DNA of 64,000 bases, taken from Aedes albopictus (Eukaryota; Arthropoda; Insecta; Diptera; Culicidae). The notes beneath the pieces are model-generated. The model was not told where the DNA came from and searched no databases. It saw only the letters and a program-made list of their open reading frames with translations. The position numbers and the translations under genes are program-made. Below are positions 1 to 11,520 of the stretch, in pieces. Every line of letters starts with the position of its first letter. Position 1 is the first letter of the stretch. The stretch spans positions 477,735,396 to 477,799,395 of the forward strand of contig NC_085137.1 in the NCBI RefSeq assembly GCF_035046485.1, written 5' to 3'.

Positions 1-230
1 CACCTTGGATCCTATACTGTCCAACTCGTAGCGCTACGATGCCGAACCTGGGGTCCTTCAGTAGATCGGCAAGTATGCGGGTGCTCCCAATGAAGTTGAG
101 AGATCGGCAGTTCCACGTACCGAGTTTTTAACCGCAAGTCCTTTTTGTTCACTGGGGCCATTGCCATTGGTCTCGATTTGTATTATTCTGTTTTTGATTT
201 TCCGTTGGGCCTTTCGCCCTAGGGTTTAGT
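1..230 (-). pseudogene. Non-LTR retrotransposon endonuclease fragment, cut by window edge
   Basis: Read on the minus strand, bases 121 to 1 encode the start of an apurinic-like endonuclease domain: a GTWNCRSLNF motif followed by a leucine-rich helix and RFGIVALR. The asparagine in TWNCRSLN is the usual metal-site residue of retrotransposon endonucleases. The domain runs off the left edge, so neither the catalytic Glu nor the reverse transcriptase is seen. Bases 122-230 continue the open minus-strand reading for a while but show no domain. The clade cannot be fixed from this piece; RTE- or R1-like elements are possible. Confidence 0.6.
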
Positions 231-954
231 AGCACCTGTGCATGTTTTGACGTTATGCCACGGAAAACTGTGCCATAATGTCCTGGGATATTATGGCTCC
301 GGATGTTATATATTGCGCCACTGTTTTCATATTAGCCTAAAGGCTTGGAGCACTGAGAACTGACTTGGCTTGGACATGACTCACTTGAAATTTTATGTGC
401 GCATATAACTGAAAGTAGTCATTTAACCCGATCGCAACTGTTGTTCCATTTCAACTTCAATTTCAAGGTCGTCTACGCTTGTTAGGATCAATATTCAACG
501 AAACCGACATCGGCATAACTCACATGATATTTTTAACCCCGTCTCCACCGCCAGTCAAAAGCGGTAAAACGGTAATACTTCCCAGTCATCGATCGTATAC
601 ATGCATATAAATAGATAGGTCTCTCTATACGTCGCTGCTAATGTTTTCCTTCGCATGCAGATGAAAACAGAGCCGAGCAATCTGTTTACAACTTGGCGCA
701 GACAAATTTCCCGAGTCCTACCTACTCCGGGCATCACTCAGCGTGCGACGGACGGCGGCGGTGCAACGATCTCACGACTTTCACGCGAAAAACCGGATGG
801 ACAAATGTTCTTTCTGACACACACACGTCATCGCATCGGTCGTCGTCATCACCACGGCGGCGGCGATGTAAGGTGATCCACGAATTGTAAAGGAAAGCAA
901 ATTTCATATACCACACACTTTGGTGCGTCTTCGTATTGTTGCTTTCTGGTGTGC
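231..954. other. Unassigned stretch with a GC-richer patch
   Basis: No recognisable gene or repeat. A TATAAATA box-like sequence lies at 606-613, followed by an atypical GC-richer segment (about 700-880) with short overlapping open frames and a GTAAGG donor-like site near 868. This could be a promoter and an untranslated first exon, but no initiator or coding similarity supports it. Confidence 0.25.
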
Positions 955-1163
955 CATCCCAACTGGATCAGAGTCTGCTTTTCATCTCAGTGTTCTATGA
1001 GCGCTTCCACAGTAGTTAACTGGCACGAGTTGCTTCTGTAATACACCGTTTTTAGAAGCCAAGGAAAATCTTTGTACGAAAATATTCTGGAATAGAACCC
1101 GGATACCCTAAGCGTGGCCCCACAGTACAGCTGTGCGTTTTACTACTTGAGCTAACAGGCCCC
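955..1163 (-). repeat. tRNA-derived SINE, Feilai-like
   Basis: On the minus strand the head reads GGCCTGTTAGCTCAAGTAG (pol III A-box type, about 1143-1163) and then a B-box-like GGGTTCTATTCC (about 1088-1100). The body ends with the ACTGTGGAAGCGCTCATAGA motif (about 990-1015) that also occurs in the copies at 5.2, 52.3 and 55.8 kb. I recognise this as the Aedes Feilai type; the pol III boxes are direct observations and the family name is from knowledge. Confidence 0.7.
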
Positions 1164-2126
1164 TTTGGCACGTGTACGTGGTGTAATTAAATTCGGCCAC
1201 ACAAGCGTGCGTTGCGCGCCACAAACCGGCCAATTTTCCGAACCTGGTTAGTCTCACTTAAAATTTGGTGTTGACGTTGTTGTAACTTGCCGCCCAAACG
1301 GTGGCAGGGGAATACGATACCGTAGTTGGTGGATAAACTGAGGTGGTGTTATGTTTATAATACTGTTGAGGAAAGTAAAAAGCCAATCAAACGGCTGTTT
1401 AAAATCTTGCCTCTAGCAAACCGTGTGCTCCTGCGAATTATACCGACCATGCAACGATGATGGATTCATTAGTCATCAGGCGATGATGTGCGTTCCCACC
1501 AGCTGGCCAAGAGGGATCGGTTTAATGGATTTTCTCAAGTAATTTGCACTACAGGTCAGTCTACATTATCTGGAATTGCGTTTAAAGCTTCCCAAACATA
1601 TAACCAACTATTAAGTCTATGATATAACTAGTGAATGGAATGCTGTAAAAAACTGAAATTTTAACATATCTTCGAAACTACTTTGATTAGTAACACTAGT
1701 TTACAAAATAAAATGAAAGTCGTGAACTTCTGTCAACGATCAAAGTTTTTGAAGCACAATTTAGCGCTGATTTCGAAACCGCGCTTCAAAAAATTTTAGG
1801 TAGAGCAGTTTTGAGTTTAGGCTCAATATCGAGTTTTACATTAAAATGTGGAATTTACTAAAATTCAAATTTCTTGCGTTTTTTCAACCAATTTCAAATC
1901 TTTTTCCATAAATTTAAAGCTGAATACAATACCATTCGATCATCTGTATGCAGGTTTTGCGCCAGATTAGCGAAATTTAAGATATTGGTCAGTTTTAGGA
2001 GCAATCTCCTTAAATTAGAGCAAAATTTCCAAAAATTTATGAAGAAATGTATTTTTTTTTTCAACAAGAAAAAAAAACAATTTAAAAATTCTTTCTTAAC
2101 GTTTATTTGACATATTATATGTGGGC
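1164..2126. other. AT-rich intergenic stretch
   Basis: No gene, splice-supported exon or clear inverted repeat was seen. The composition is AT-rich with long A and T runs near 2050-2090. Short open frames here look like chance. Confidence 0.4.
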
Positions 2127-2318
2127 ATACGCGCCAACTTGTGACGTAGTTGGGGGGGCGAGGCATCTCAAAATCAACCAAATTCGTAAAATTTCGACGC
2201 AGTTCATCTAGTTTAGGCATATTTACGTGAAAACTAGTGCATTGAGCTAAAAAAAGTTTAATTTTGTCCAATTTTGGAGAGCTTCGCCCCCCCAACTACG
2301 TCACAAGTTGGCGCCTAT
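2127..2318. mobile_element. MITE with GCGCCAACTTG termini
   Basis: Terminal inverted repeats are GCGCCAACTTGTGACGTAG at the left and its complement at the right, enclosing about 190 bp without coding capacity. Related partial copies lie at about 7495-7560, 9125-9225 and 53330-53519. Target duplication is unclear (CATA/TATG context). Confidence 0.75.
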
Positions 2319-2453
2319 GTATGTGGGCGAGTTACAGTAAAAAAATCAGCTAAATCGGAGCAATGATTACGGAGAATGAAATGTGTGAAGTGAGCGACTT
2401 TGCTTAAAAATAGAACAAAAATCGATTTCAAATCATCAACCTTGTATGGAAAG

Positions 2454-2928
2454 CAGAGATGGAAACACTCTCATCGTGAATCAACTCGCGAGTGTAAAAG
2501 CAACAAACGGTTTACTCACGGTGCCGAGAGTAAGCCGTGTGTGGGTTTATTCGCACCCGCTTGCTTCACGAGTATGAAGCAAAACAAAAACAAAAACACT
2601 CATGAATTTTTATTCGCGAAGAACAAGTGGAGATGCGGGAATGGCATTTTAGTGCGATTTTAATGGCAAAACAAGTAAGTATCCATCGGATAGTAGTGTT
2701 TTGTGCTTTATTGTTCCTGAAAAGTTAATCTGTCGGCCGTGTAAATTCGTTTTTTCACAAAATTGAAAAATGTTCAGAGCTGCTTCGCGAATCAATCACG
2801 AGTGCAACCAGCTTCGTTAGCTCGCGAGTGAAGGAAGTGCGAATATATTCTGGCTTCTATTGTTCACGAGTAGGATAGCTTTGCGTTTGTGTCTACTCAG
2901 CTGCATTCCTCACTATTTTCCATCCCTG
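2454..2928. mobile_element. Non-autonomous hAT-type element with 8-bp target duplication
   Basis: The element starts CAGAGATGGAAA and ends TTTTCCATCCCTG, a hAT-style terminus, and is flanked by the perfect 8-bp direct repeat ATGGAAAG at 2446-2453 and 2929-2936. It is 475 bp and has no transposase. Inside, many variants of CTCGCGAGTG/TTCACGAGTA occur in both orientations, as expected of subterminal transposase-binding repeats. A diverged relative lies at 38836-39276. Confidence 0.85.
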
Positions 2929-2936
2929 ATGGAAAG

Positions 2937-3663
2937 TCGAAAAAATTTCCGCTTTACTGCAATTTTTTTCCTTCTCGTTTTCGAACTCAGGGCATGATTC
3001 TACACCAAAAATGATCATCAGCTTACCGAGTTCAAAAATGCTGTAAACTAGTGTAATCTGTCAAAATTGAGACTTTGTACATCAATCGGTTTGCGAGATA
3101 TCAGTTAAGGAAGATACAAAAGTGATTCTGGATAATCGAGTTTGATCTGTAGCAGGTGTAGAAAACTGCTGGCCTTCTAAGGAGCTTCATTTTAAGTAAT
3201 TACGGAACTTGAAAGTTCATATTAGAAAGCTTGATAACCTTCTAAGCAGCTTATAACGGAACTTTCGCAAAATAAATGGAAAAAAATTGCGTTTCAGAGT
3301 CACTGCAGCCTGTGCTGTTTGCAAATGTATTGTGTGAACAGCCGGTAGAGCTGCAGGGAACAGTCCTGGGGCCTGACGAAACCCCAAACTACCCCCCGTA
3401 GTCGCCGACTAAGAATAGGACTAGGGGAACAAAGCCCAAAATGCCAAAATGGGGTAAAATGGTCCAACTCATAAAATCATTCCTGAATGGGACTTGATCA
3501 TTACTATATGTGAATGGTGTCAAGATATATTTGTATCGAACATTCTTCTAGAAGCTAGGCCACCAAACCCACGGAAAATCTTTTGAGTTCCCAATGAAAA
3601 TTGGCAACTACCGGTTTTTCGTGCTTACAATTAAGGTTTATTTTATCTGTATTAACGAGATTT
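2937..3663. other. Intergenic stretch without recognised gene
   Basis: No coding signal. A GGGGTAAAATGG-type motif at about 3452 recurs near 4280 (inverted), 16140 and 16495, so an old repeat may span about 3420-4300, with the SINE at 3664-3806 inside it. Confidence 0.3.
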
Positions 3664-3806
3664 TTAGCCCTAGGGTAGTTCATCTCGGGACCCACGCTTT
3701 ACTTCCCTTCCGAAGGAAAAATCCACATTGTTGTGAGTTTGTAGGGAGTGGGATTCGATAGTCAAGTGTTCTAACAATCACACCAGATCCGCTCCACAGG
3801 TTACAA
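3664..3806 (-). repeat. tRNA-derived SINE, second family
   Basis: On the minus strand: a GATGTGATGGTTAGAACAC-type head (here GGTGTGATTGTTAGAACAC), a B-box-like TCGAATCCCACTCCC, then a tail ending GGGTCCCGAGATGAACTA. The same order occurs at 21741-22115. The stretch is too long and unpaired to be a tRNA gene. Confidence 0.7.
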
Positions 3807-4309
3807 TTAAGGTTTTCTGGTGTTTTTATTACCAGCCAAGTGTTTCCAACGAGATTGAGACACACATGGAGACGCATGATTGTTTATGTCCACGCTTTCT
3901 ATGTTAGGGGTCATTCAAATATTACGATCATCGTTTTGCGGGGAGGGGGTAACACTCCATTCATTGAGTATACGAAAAAAGCGGGACAGAAGGGGGAAAA
4001 GGAGTCGGAAATGCCCGAAAACTGATGGACGTAATTTTTGAATGTTTTCATGAACTGGCCAATGAAGTGAATCTTACTTCATGACAGATGGTCGTTTTGC
4101 ACCACTTCCGTTTTACGAATCAGTTTTTTTTAATCACTAAAAATTGATGAAAATGCAATAGTTTAGTGAATATTTTTGCTGAAGTATCGAGCAAATGTTG
4201 TTTAGTTGATGTTACCACTTTGAAAGCCTAAGAAATGAGGCTAATTCTCATTGAAAACGATGAGAGTTTGAAAAATGGCATTTTACCCCACTTGACCCTA
4301 CTAACCCCA
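3807..4309. other. Degraded repeat region
   Basis: Near 3907 is GGGGTCATTCAAATATTACG, the end of a common insect MITE type, followed by a G-run, but no second terminus is clear. No gene is seen. Confidence 0.3.
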
Positions 4310-5174
4310 ATTCAAGGTGTCAAGCGACCCGCGCCGAGGAATGAGTGATCGAGGGGGTGAAAAAGACATAGTGATAGTGGCGAGGTTAACATCTTTGCAA
4401 GAAGTTGGTTGATGAGGGCAATGACCTTAAAACGGCCCTGTTACGACTAGCTAGGTCGATTGACGATGCCAAGCAAGATCATGAGAGACTTGTGAAGACT
4501 ACAGCAGCGGCAGAACTGGCGAAAGCAAATGTTGAAGTCTACACAGACGGACACGTTCGCTTTCGCAGGAAGCCCAGAAGATGTGGCGGATGTGACTGCT
4601 TTTGATAAGCACTAGCAGAAGCGGGTGAGGCAACCGTTAGGTTAGGAGCTGTCTGGCGAAGTCCACAAGGCTAGGCGAATACTAACGCCGAAGGTCGGCA
4701 GTAATGCCGGCAAGTCAGATCCCAGATAGGCGTCCTAGAAAGCTGGGAAGGGTGGGCCTGAAAAGGCTGGCCCATCCCGGATGGAAGGGAACAGGGGGTT
4801 GCGACCGTTGTTAGGTCCTCAGCAACCACAGAATAGGGCGAACCAAGGGGAATCAAGCGGAAGATGATGAAGCAAATCCGCAAGTCGAAAAGAACAGAGA
4901 CGCCAAACCAAGAAGGCGTGGAAGACCAGGTGTCAAGCGTGTGAAACTCGACGCGCTCGTCATCAAGACCGAACAGTCTAAGCACTCGGACGTCTTGAGT
5001 ACGATGCGAAGCGACGCCAAGCTCATGGATCTGGGTGCCGACGTGTGTAATATTAGACGTATTCGTACGGGTGAAATGATCCTAGAATTCAAGCGTGACA
5101 AGGAACGCAAGGGCGCCGCCTACAAAAGTCTGACGGAAGAGGTCCTTGGTGAAGGGGCTGAGGTGAAGGCGTGA
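4310..5174 (+). pseudogene. gag-like ORF1 fragment of a Loa/Lian-type non-LTR retrotransposon
   Basis: Two readable pieces of a retrotransposon ORF1 protein remain. The first (about 4405-4605) contains LKTALLRLARSIDDAKQDHE, a charged probable coiled coil. The second (4941-5174) begins with LDALVIKTE and runs through MRSDAKLMDLGADV and RTGEMILEFKRDKERKG, a block I recognise from mosquito Loa/Lian-like ORF1 proteins that precedes the zinc-knuckle RNA-binding part. The two lie in different frames, with stops and shifts between 4605 and 4940, so the gene is dead. The zinc knuckles, endonuclease and RT are absent: at 5174 the sequence passes directly into a SINE tail. The upstream GTGTCAAGCG motif (about 4318) recurs near 9709, ahead of the RT-RNase H remnant, which hints that both come from one family. 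Confidence 0.65.
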
Positions 5175-5396
5175 AGGCGGGTTCGATTCCCGTTTCGGTC
5201 GGGAAAATTTTCACGACTCCCTGGGCATAGTGTATCATTGTACTTGCCACACAATGTACAGATTCATTCATTGGCAGGCAAAAGAAGCCCTTCAATTAAC
5301 AACTGTGGAAGTGCTCTAAGAACACTAAGTTGAAGCGAGGCAGGCCAAGTTCCAATGCGAACGTCGAGCCATAAAGAAGAAGAAGATTATATTACA
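5175..5396 (+). repeat. Feilai-like SINE, 3' part
   Basis: Begins with a pol III B-box-like GGGTTCGATTCCCG (5179-5192) and continues with GGGCATAGTGTATCATTGTA, AACTGTGGAAGTGCTC and GAACACTAAGTTGAAGCGAG, ending in an AAGAAGAAG tail. The A-box half is missing and is replaced by the retrotransposon ORF1 fragment. Confidence 0.8.
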
Positions 5397-5890
5397 AAAA
5401 ATAAGAAATTTGATTATGTATTCGACTTTTACATTACTTGTAGGGCGAAAGGTCGATGGACAGAAGATATAAGAACAAACGATTGAGAGGAGAAAAAGGT
5501 CGAATGGACAAAAAATGAATTACTAAAACTTAAAATACAGGTTTAGCCACTTCATGTGGCGTGTCTCGCTTATCCCTTTCGGGACGGAGCGCAAAAAATT
5601 GAAATCTATACAAATGGATTTCCCAACAAAACAATTATGATTTTTCTTCATTTGAAATAACTACTCTTTATCTTTGGATTTCTAGCTGACTACCTAGATA
5701 AATCGGAAATAAAAATTATGCGACAGAGAAAACTTTTTCATGTTTTACGGTTTTTGTCCACTTTTTGTTTACCTTGTTGTGGTAAATCTCACAGGCAACG
5801 TAAATAAAAGTTTGTAAGGAAAAGGGTAAGGGTAAGGCCCAAGGGGCGGATCGCTCTTTGAATATGCATTCAATTTACATCTAATGTATG
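5397..5890. other. AT-rich intergenic stretch
   Basis: No gene or clear repeat boundary was seen. It separates the SINE from the TA-flanked element. Confidence 0.35.
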
Positions 5891-5892
5891 TA

Positions 5893-6810
5893 CACCGTGT
5901 CCAATAAGTTCTCATACAAAATACAAATTAAGAAAATATAATTTTATTTCACGCCTGTGATTCATATTTTCAAAATGAATGCATGCATTAAAGGTCCACA
6001 TAATACTGGTTAAATAAAGCATACGGTTAAGAATAACTTTATTTTCTACTAGTTTTTATAAGCCTATCAGTACACTTCCGTTTTTTGAAATCTGTGTGCT
6101 CCGGCACGCAAGAAAAATGTTCGAAAAGCTAAACTGGACTCTGGGTAAATTTTGAGTTTTTATCCCAAGTATTGTACCAAATGGATATACTAAGGCTATA
6201 ACAATAAAGTTTTAGTGATGATATGGTAAGAAATTTGCAAGTAAGCTCAACTTGGGCTAATTTCCTTAAAATTTCCGTTATATTTAAGATAAACATCATA
6301 AAACGTAAATTCTGGGCAAAATTTACCACAATAGGGGTTCAAGCATGTTTTAGAAGTAAGAATGGTGTGAATCAACATAATAAGATGCAGCCATGCTTCT
6401 TTAACACCACAAATCCCATTAAAACGGGTAAATGGACATTTTTGTTGATTATACGCTTCATTTTGTACAAATTAAAACGGCTTCATACTTCATCAAAACA
6501 GAGTCTCATATTTTTTCTCTTCTGGTCATAGTTGCTTCTAGCAATGGTGAGAACAGGAACCTAATTTGTTTCAACTTAAAACCATAACTTGTTAAAATAA
6601 GACGAAATACCAAAGATATGGCGTGCGTGCCAGCTGAAATGGACTTACATAAGCGATCATCAGAGAAGGATAGAGAACAGTTAATTCCAATACATATGCT
6701 GAATTTAAGTGTTAGTTGTCCTTTCAATAAAAAAAATATTTTTAAAATCCTAATGATAGATGTAAAATGAATTCAATTTGATTTTGTATGAGAACTTATT
6801 GGACACAGTG
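5893..6810. mobile_element. Non-autonomous Tc1/mariner-type element
   Basis: The termini CACCGTGTCCAATAAGTTC and the complement of CACTGTGTCCAATAAGTTC flank 918 bp, with TA dinucleotides immediately outside (5891-5892 and 6811-6812). TA duplication and the TIR style fit the IS630-Tc1-mariner superfamily. No DD(E/D) transposase is readable, so it is an internally deleted or unrelated-filler copy. Confidence 0.8.
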
Positions 6811-6812
6811 TA

Positions 6813-8097
6813 AATAATAGTAATAATAATGGCTAGTTATTCTACTGTGTAAATGCATTTCATGAAATTTCCATCAACTTAGCATTGACATATATGTGAA
6901 TGTCAAACCGCAGCTACTTAAGAAAAAAGTAATGATGTGTATCGTGTTGGTTCTCTTCAAAAGTTAATTCTTTTGGAATGGACAACTTGAACAGAAGCTG
7001 TGTAATTGTAAGTAATGAAGGAAATCCTATATTAAATAAACTATCAACAAAGTCGAGAAACTTATGGTATAAAAACTAATTACAGGAACAGTTCTGGAAT
7101 CGGATAGAGGAGAAGTTGGGCTAGTAAACCCACATAAGTAAAGCACGTACTAGACGTCAAGGATCTAACGGCGTTTAGCTGGTTGGGGGAGCTTATTTTG
7201 GAATCCCCAATACACTAAGCACATTGCCAATGTCGCCAAGCTCTACGTCTGTTTGGGACCACCACGAATTTAGTGCTCTTCAGAGAATTGTATCAGTACT
7301 CAAGTTACTAATAATTATCCTTGTTGCAAATTAATTATTAGAAGTAGTTAAGGTTGACAAATTTTGTTGTTGGACAATAACAACAGTTAAGTTTTGTAGA
7401 AAGCCATGGGTTGCTTATTTACTGAATGGATAAATGAATGCATGAAAATGCATTTAAATGCAGCACATATTTTTCATGCATCTAATGTTCCAAGAGTGAT
7501 CCACCCCTTGGTAAGGCCTCTCAGAATCAATTAAATTCGGAAAATATCGACGCAGTTTAACTTACAGTATACGACGGGAAAAAATGCGAAAGAAATCTAT
7601 ATTCAAACGTTCCATGATCTCTAACAGGTTGACTTCCTGAAAAGTTATTTAAAACAAATCCTTTTTGGTCACAAACTGTAAATTTCCGCACTACAGTTTC
7701 GGCCGATTGCCGCAAAATTGCCTCTGGACTGTTTTGGATGACACGTGCTTGCTGCCCGGTTGCTGCGATGCGAAAGCGGGTGATCGTCGGCGGCGCGGTC
7801 TCTCCTGCCCGACCGGCTCGAGTCTTCGTGTCGCTGACGACCGACGACGTGCGCGTCGCGACGTCGCGCGAAGTCGCGATGTCTGATGGAGCGCGAATAT
7901 TGTTGTCGCGGTTGGGTCGCGGGGTTCGATGATGCGCGAATGCTGACGATTCGCATCTCTGCGCATAGGGTGCTAAACTGGTATGCCACACAAACCTTCA
8001 CAAGACGGCGCCTAAAGGTGAAGACGATCAAAATTTTTAAACCACTGCAAAGTACACAGGTCGCTAAATTTCATATCTGATAAAACATAATTTTGAT
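6813..8097. other. Intergenic stretch with a CpG-rich patch
   Basis: 6813-7680 is AT-rich without a recognised gene. About 7495-7560 matches the interior of the GCGCCAACTTG MITE family. About 7740-7960 is strikingly GC- and CpG-rich (for example GCGCGTCGCGACGTCGCGCG) and keeps several frames open on both strands. None of the translations shows a domain, so I do not call a gene; a promoter or first exon is possible. Confidence 0.3.
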
Positions 8098-8244
8098 TCA
8101 CCCTCATTCTTGTTTACGGACGTATCGACTTTCGAACGTTGTTGGTTCGATCGAATCAAGGCCATTTGATTTTGCTGGCGTAAACGGGAATGCGAACGAT
8201 TTTCGTTCGAAAGTGGATTCGATCGAAAACAAGAATGAGGGTGA
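8098..8244. mobile_element. Short hairpin MITE
   Basis: TCACCCTCATTCTTGTTT at the left and its exact complement at the right enclose about 110 bp that contain TTCGATCGAA palindromes. Non-coding. Confidence 0.75.
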
Positions 8245-8267
8245 ATATCATCACTCAAATTAACTTT

Positions 8268-8795
8268 TCAAAAAATATTCAACTGTAACTTTTCAAAAAG
8301 GGCACATTCTCAAATTATTACTGTAAGTTTATCAACTAGTTGTGTATCAGTGATTCAAATTTGGAAAAGATCGGACCATTCTACACGAAGTTATGAAGGT
8401 TCTAGAATCCGATAGCCAACTTTGAGCTGTTATATCTCCGGATTCAATGAACCGAATGCTACTTGGAATGCAATCAAATTTTGATCATTTATGACTAATA
8501 TTATGAACTTTGAAAAACAGATGACTTAATTTTAATTTTAGTCAAAAGTTTTTGATAGCTCATTATATAAGTCATAAATGATCGAAATTTCATTGTATTC
8601 GGTTCATTGAATCCGCTTCAAGTTGGCTATCGGATAATTTTTCCTTTTTCTAGAACCTTTATAACTTTGTGTAGAATAGCCCGATATTTTCCAAACTTGG
8701 ACCACTGATACACAACTAGTTGATAAACTTACAGTAAAAATTTGAGAATATGCCCTTTTCGAAAAGTTACAGTTGAATATTTTTTGAAAAGTGAA
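8268..8795. mobile_element. Long hairpin element
   Basis: Two arms of about 250 bp are complementary: for example TCAACTAGTTGTGTATCAGTG (about 8331) pairs with about 8703-8724, and CTTTTCAAAAAATATTCAAC (about 8271) with about 8769-8790. The loop is near 8530. It has no coding capacity. Confidence 0.75.
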
Positions 8796-9589
8796 AATTT
8801 TACCTGTCCCAGTTATTTTGAGTATCCCCTATATATGTGTTTATTTCATCTGGTATGTGAAACTACATGGCTCTGGATTAGTATGACCTGGTTTGTCATC
8901 GAATTGAAGCTATTTTTTCTACTATTTTAGCCATTTTATCTTGTGGCCATTGGGCGCGCAGTTTATTGATACCAACTTGTTAGGTTTACATTATCACAAG
9001 TTAAAAATCAAATATGTTCATTTTTATTTTGTAATACTAGAATATAGACGTTGATTGATACACTGTCATGAAAAAAGTAGTGTATATCCCATATTCAACA
9101 TGTGATAGCACCTTGAATTTTTTGCATTTTTCCCTGCCACCACCCCCTGTATTTAGGCATTTTCACGTGAATATTAGTACATTAAACTGAACAACCCCAC
9201 CTCGTCACAAGTTGGCACTTATGGCTGCTGATATGTTTTATCTAAGTATTTCTTTCATTTAATAACCCAGTCCAGTTACTAAATTCCTATCACTTTTCCA
9301 CGATTGTCAATTCTTATAGATTAAGTAGAATTTGTAGCTACAAAACGGAAAATGGACAAACCCAAACATGAGTTTTTTTTTATCTCAAAATTGAGTGAAT
9401 AAAACATTGTCATTTTAACAGCACTAACTTCTAATTATAACGTCAAAAAGTACCGAGCATACTATGTATTAGGAAGTAAAAAATGATATTTTAATTTTTT
9501 TATGCAATTAGAATTTTTGTTAATTTAACATGGGGCCCGAAAAGCCGGGGCCCCCAAGGAAGTTGATCATCAATATTAATTTCTATTCT
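8796..9589. other. AT-rich stretch with a partial MITE
   Basis: About 9125-9225 resembles the right half of the GCGCCAACTTG MITE (CACAAGTTGGCACTTATGG). The remainder shows nothing recognisable. Confidence 0.35.
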
Positions 9590-11368
9590 GGATCAGCCAA
9601 GATAGCCGTATAGTGTCGGTAGCAGTTCCTTCAACTGGCTAAGAATAACACTACGGACCGTCTCTTCCGGTGGTAAGAGTCCACTAACAGGTGACCCCTA
9701 ATTCATGGTGTCAAGCGGCTTAATGCGTACTGTGCCTAGGGATGAATGATAAGGGGGGGGTCTAATAAAAACCTAGCCGCTAACGGTGCCTATGGAGTAC
9801 TAGGGCACCCTCCACAGTATGTTGCCCTTACTGTGTTAAACGGAGCAATGACGCAGTGGACCTTATTTGCCTCCGGGATAATCAGCCACTTTTCTTACGT
9901 CTCAATTCCGAGGCTTAATAAAAGTGGGTAAATGATTTTTTTTTATGGCAGGAAGGCCTTAGCATCAACCCGTCAAAAGTCGTAATTGTCCCTTTCACTA
10001 GGAGAAGGAAGATCAATTTAAGAGATTTTCGGCTTGGTGGGATACAAATTCATCCTATATAGTGATCGAGTCAAATACTTAGGCCTGATACTGGATGCTA
10101 AACTGAACTGGAATGCTCAAATTAAGTCCGTGATCGGTAAGGCAACAAGTGCGTTCTGGTTATGCTGCAAAACTATTTGCAGGAAGTGGGGTTTGAAACC
10201 AAAAATGATAATGTGGATTTATACTGCCATAATCCGCTCGAAAGTGACATATGCTTCGTTTGCTTGGTGGCCAAAAACAAAAGAAGCTACCACGCAATCA
10301 AAGCTTGCAAAAATTCAACGTCTTGCGTCCATTGCTGTTACAGGAGTGATGCGCAGCACTCCATCAAAAACTTTAGATGCGATTCTCAATCTGCTACCTT
10401 TGCACGAGTACGTTCAATTAGAAGCAGAAAAGGAATTGCTGAGACCTGAACGAGTTGAAAAGTTTATGCCAGGTGATCTTGTTGGTCACCTGAGCATTTC
10501 ACAATACTTCCAAAATAGGCCAGTAATAAAAATGATTAAAGACTGGATGAAACCTGTTGAGAACCATGATGTTCCTTACAAGTTGCACGAAACAATTCGT
10601 GCAGATTGGGAAGTCGGAGGTCCCACTGTTCGTCAAGGGTCAATCAAATTCTATACAGATGGCTAAAAAAATGGAATAAAAACGGGAGCACGAATCTACG
10701 GCCCTGGAATACAACTTTCAGTGGCGATGGGACACTATCCTACAGTGTTTCAAGCGGAGATTCTTGCTATTTTGAAATGCGCAAATATCTGCCTTGAGAG
10801 AAAATACAGATATGCAAATATTTGTATTTTTTTCAGATAAACAAGCTGCTCTAAAAGCATTGTGCGCTTACAAATGTACTTCAAAGCTTGTCTGGGAATG
10901 CATTCTTTCACATGCAGGTTGTGCCAAGGGAACTCAGTAAACTTACACTGGGTTCCAGGTCACTGTGGCATTGAAGGGAATGTAATGGCAGACGAGCTTG
11001 CTAAAGATGGTTCCAATTTACAGTTTGCTGGCCAAGAACCATTCTGTGGTATATCAAACTCTACAATAAACATGAACCTGAAATGCTGGGCTGAGCAGGG
11101 GGTGATATCCAATTGGATGGATGTCAAAAATTATAAAACCAAAAAGCTGTTAGAGCTCAACAAGAGAGCTCTTTGTACATACACTGGCCTAATAACTGGA
11201 CACTGCCCGAGCAGGTATCACTTGAAAAATATTGCCCAGATTCAGAGTGATATCTGTCGTTTCTGTAATACGGAACGTGAAACCGGAACATCAGAAATCG
11301 TGAAATCGGAACATCTGCTTTGTAGTTGTGGTGCTTTTATACATGCGCAGGTAAAGATTTCTAAATAG
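9590..11368 (+). pseudogene. RT thumb and RNase H of a Loa/Lian-like non-LTR retrotransposon, broken
   Basis: From about 9960 the sequence encodes the end of the RT palm (SINPSKVVIVPFTRRRK) and the thumb, with KYLGLILDAKLNWNAQIK (about 10074), WIYTAIIRSKVTYASFAWW and a long helical region. An RNase H domain follows, with YTDG (about 10650), an AE-containing helix after TVFQ, FSDKQAALKAL (about 10834) and WVPGHCGIEGN (about 10950), then MADELA: the expected D-E-D-H-D order can be followed. RNase H next to this RT type is typical of Loa/Lian-like elements. The copy is dead: a TAA (10664-10666) follows YTDG, there is a shift near 10040, and further shifts occur around 10830 and 10935. The endonuclease and the front of the RT are missing; 9590-9950 is degraded sequence of the same or another element. 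Confidence 0.8.
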
Positions 11369-11520
11369 TGGAGGGGGGGGGGGTTGCAGAACGTGACGAC
11401 CCATACAAAAATATTGAGGTCCTATATGTACAAAAACTGTGACATAGGAGGAAAGGGGGTTGAAAAAGGTCGGTTTTTGCGTGACATAATTTGTGTATCA
11501 CCTCATATGGCAATTAGCTA
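11369..11520. mobile_element. Truncated MITE of the TAA-flanked family
   Basis: The interior and right end (GTGACGACCCATACAAAAAT, then GCGTGACATAATTTGTG) match the complete copy at 51118-51282, but the left terminus is missing where it abuts the RNase H remnant after a G-run. Confidence 0.7.

Noticed and set aside
7557..7991. 144-codon minus-strand frame
   Set aside because: Overlaps several other open frames in a CpG-dense patch, with no domain, splice or start support.
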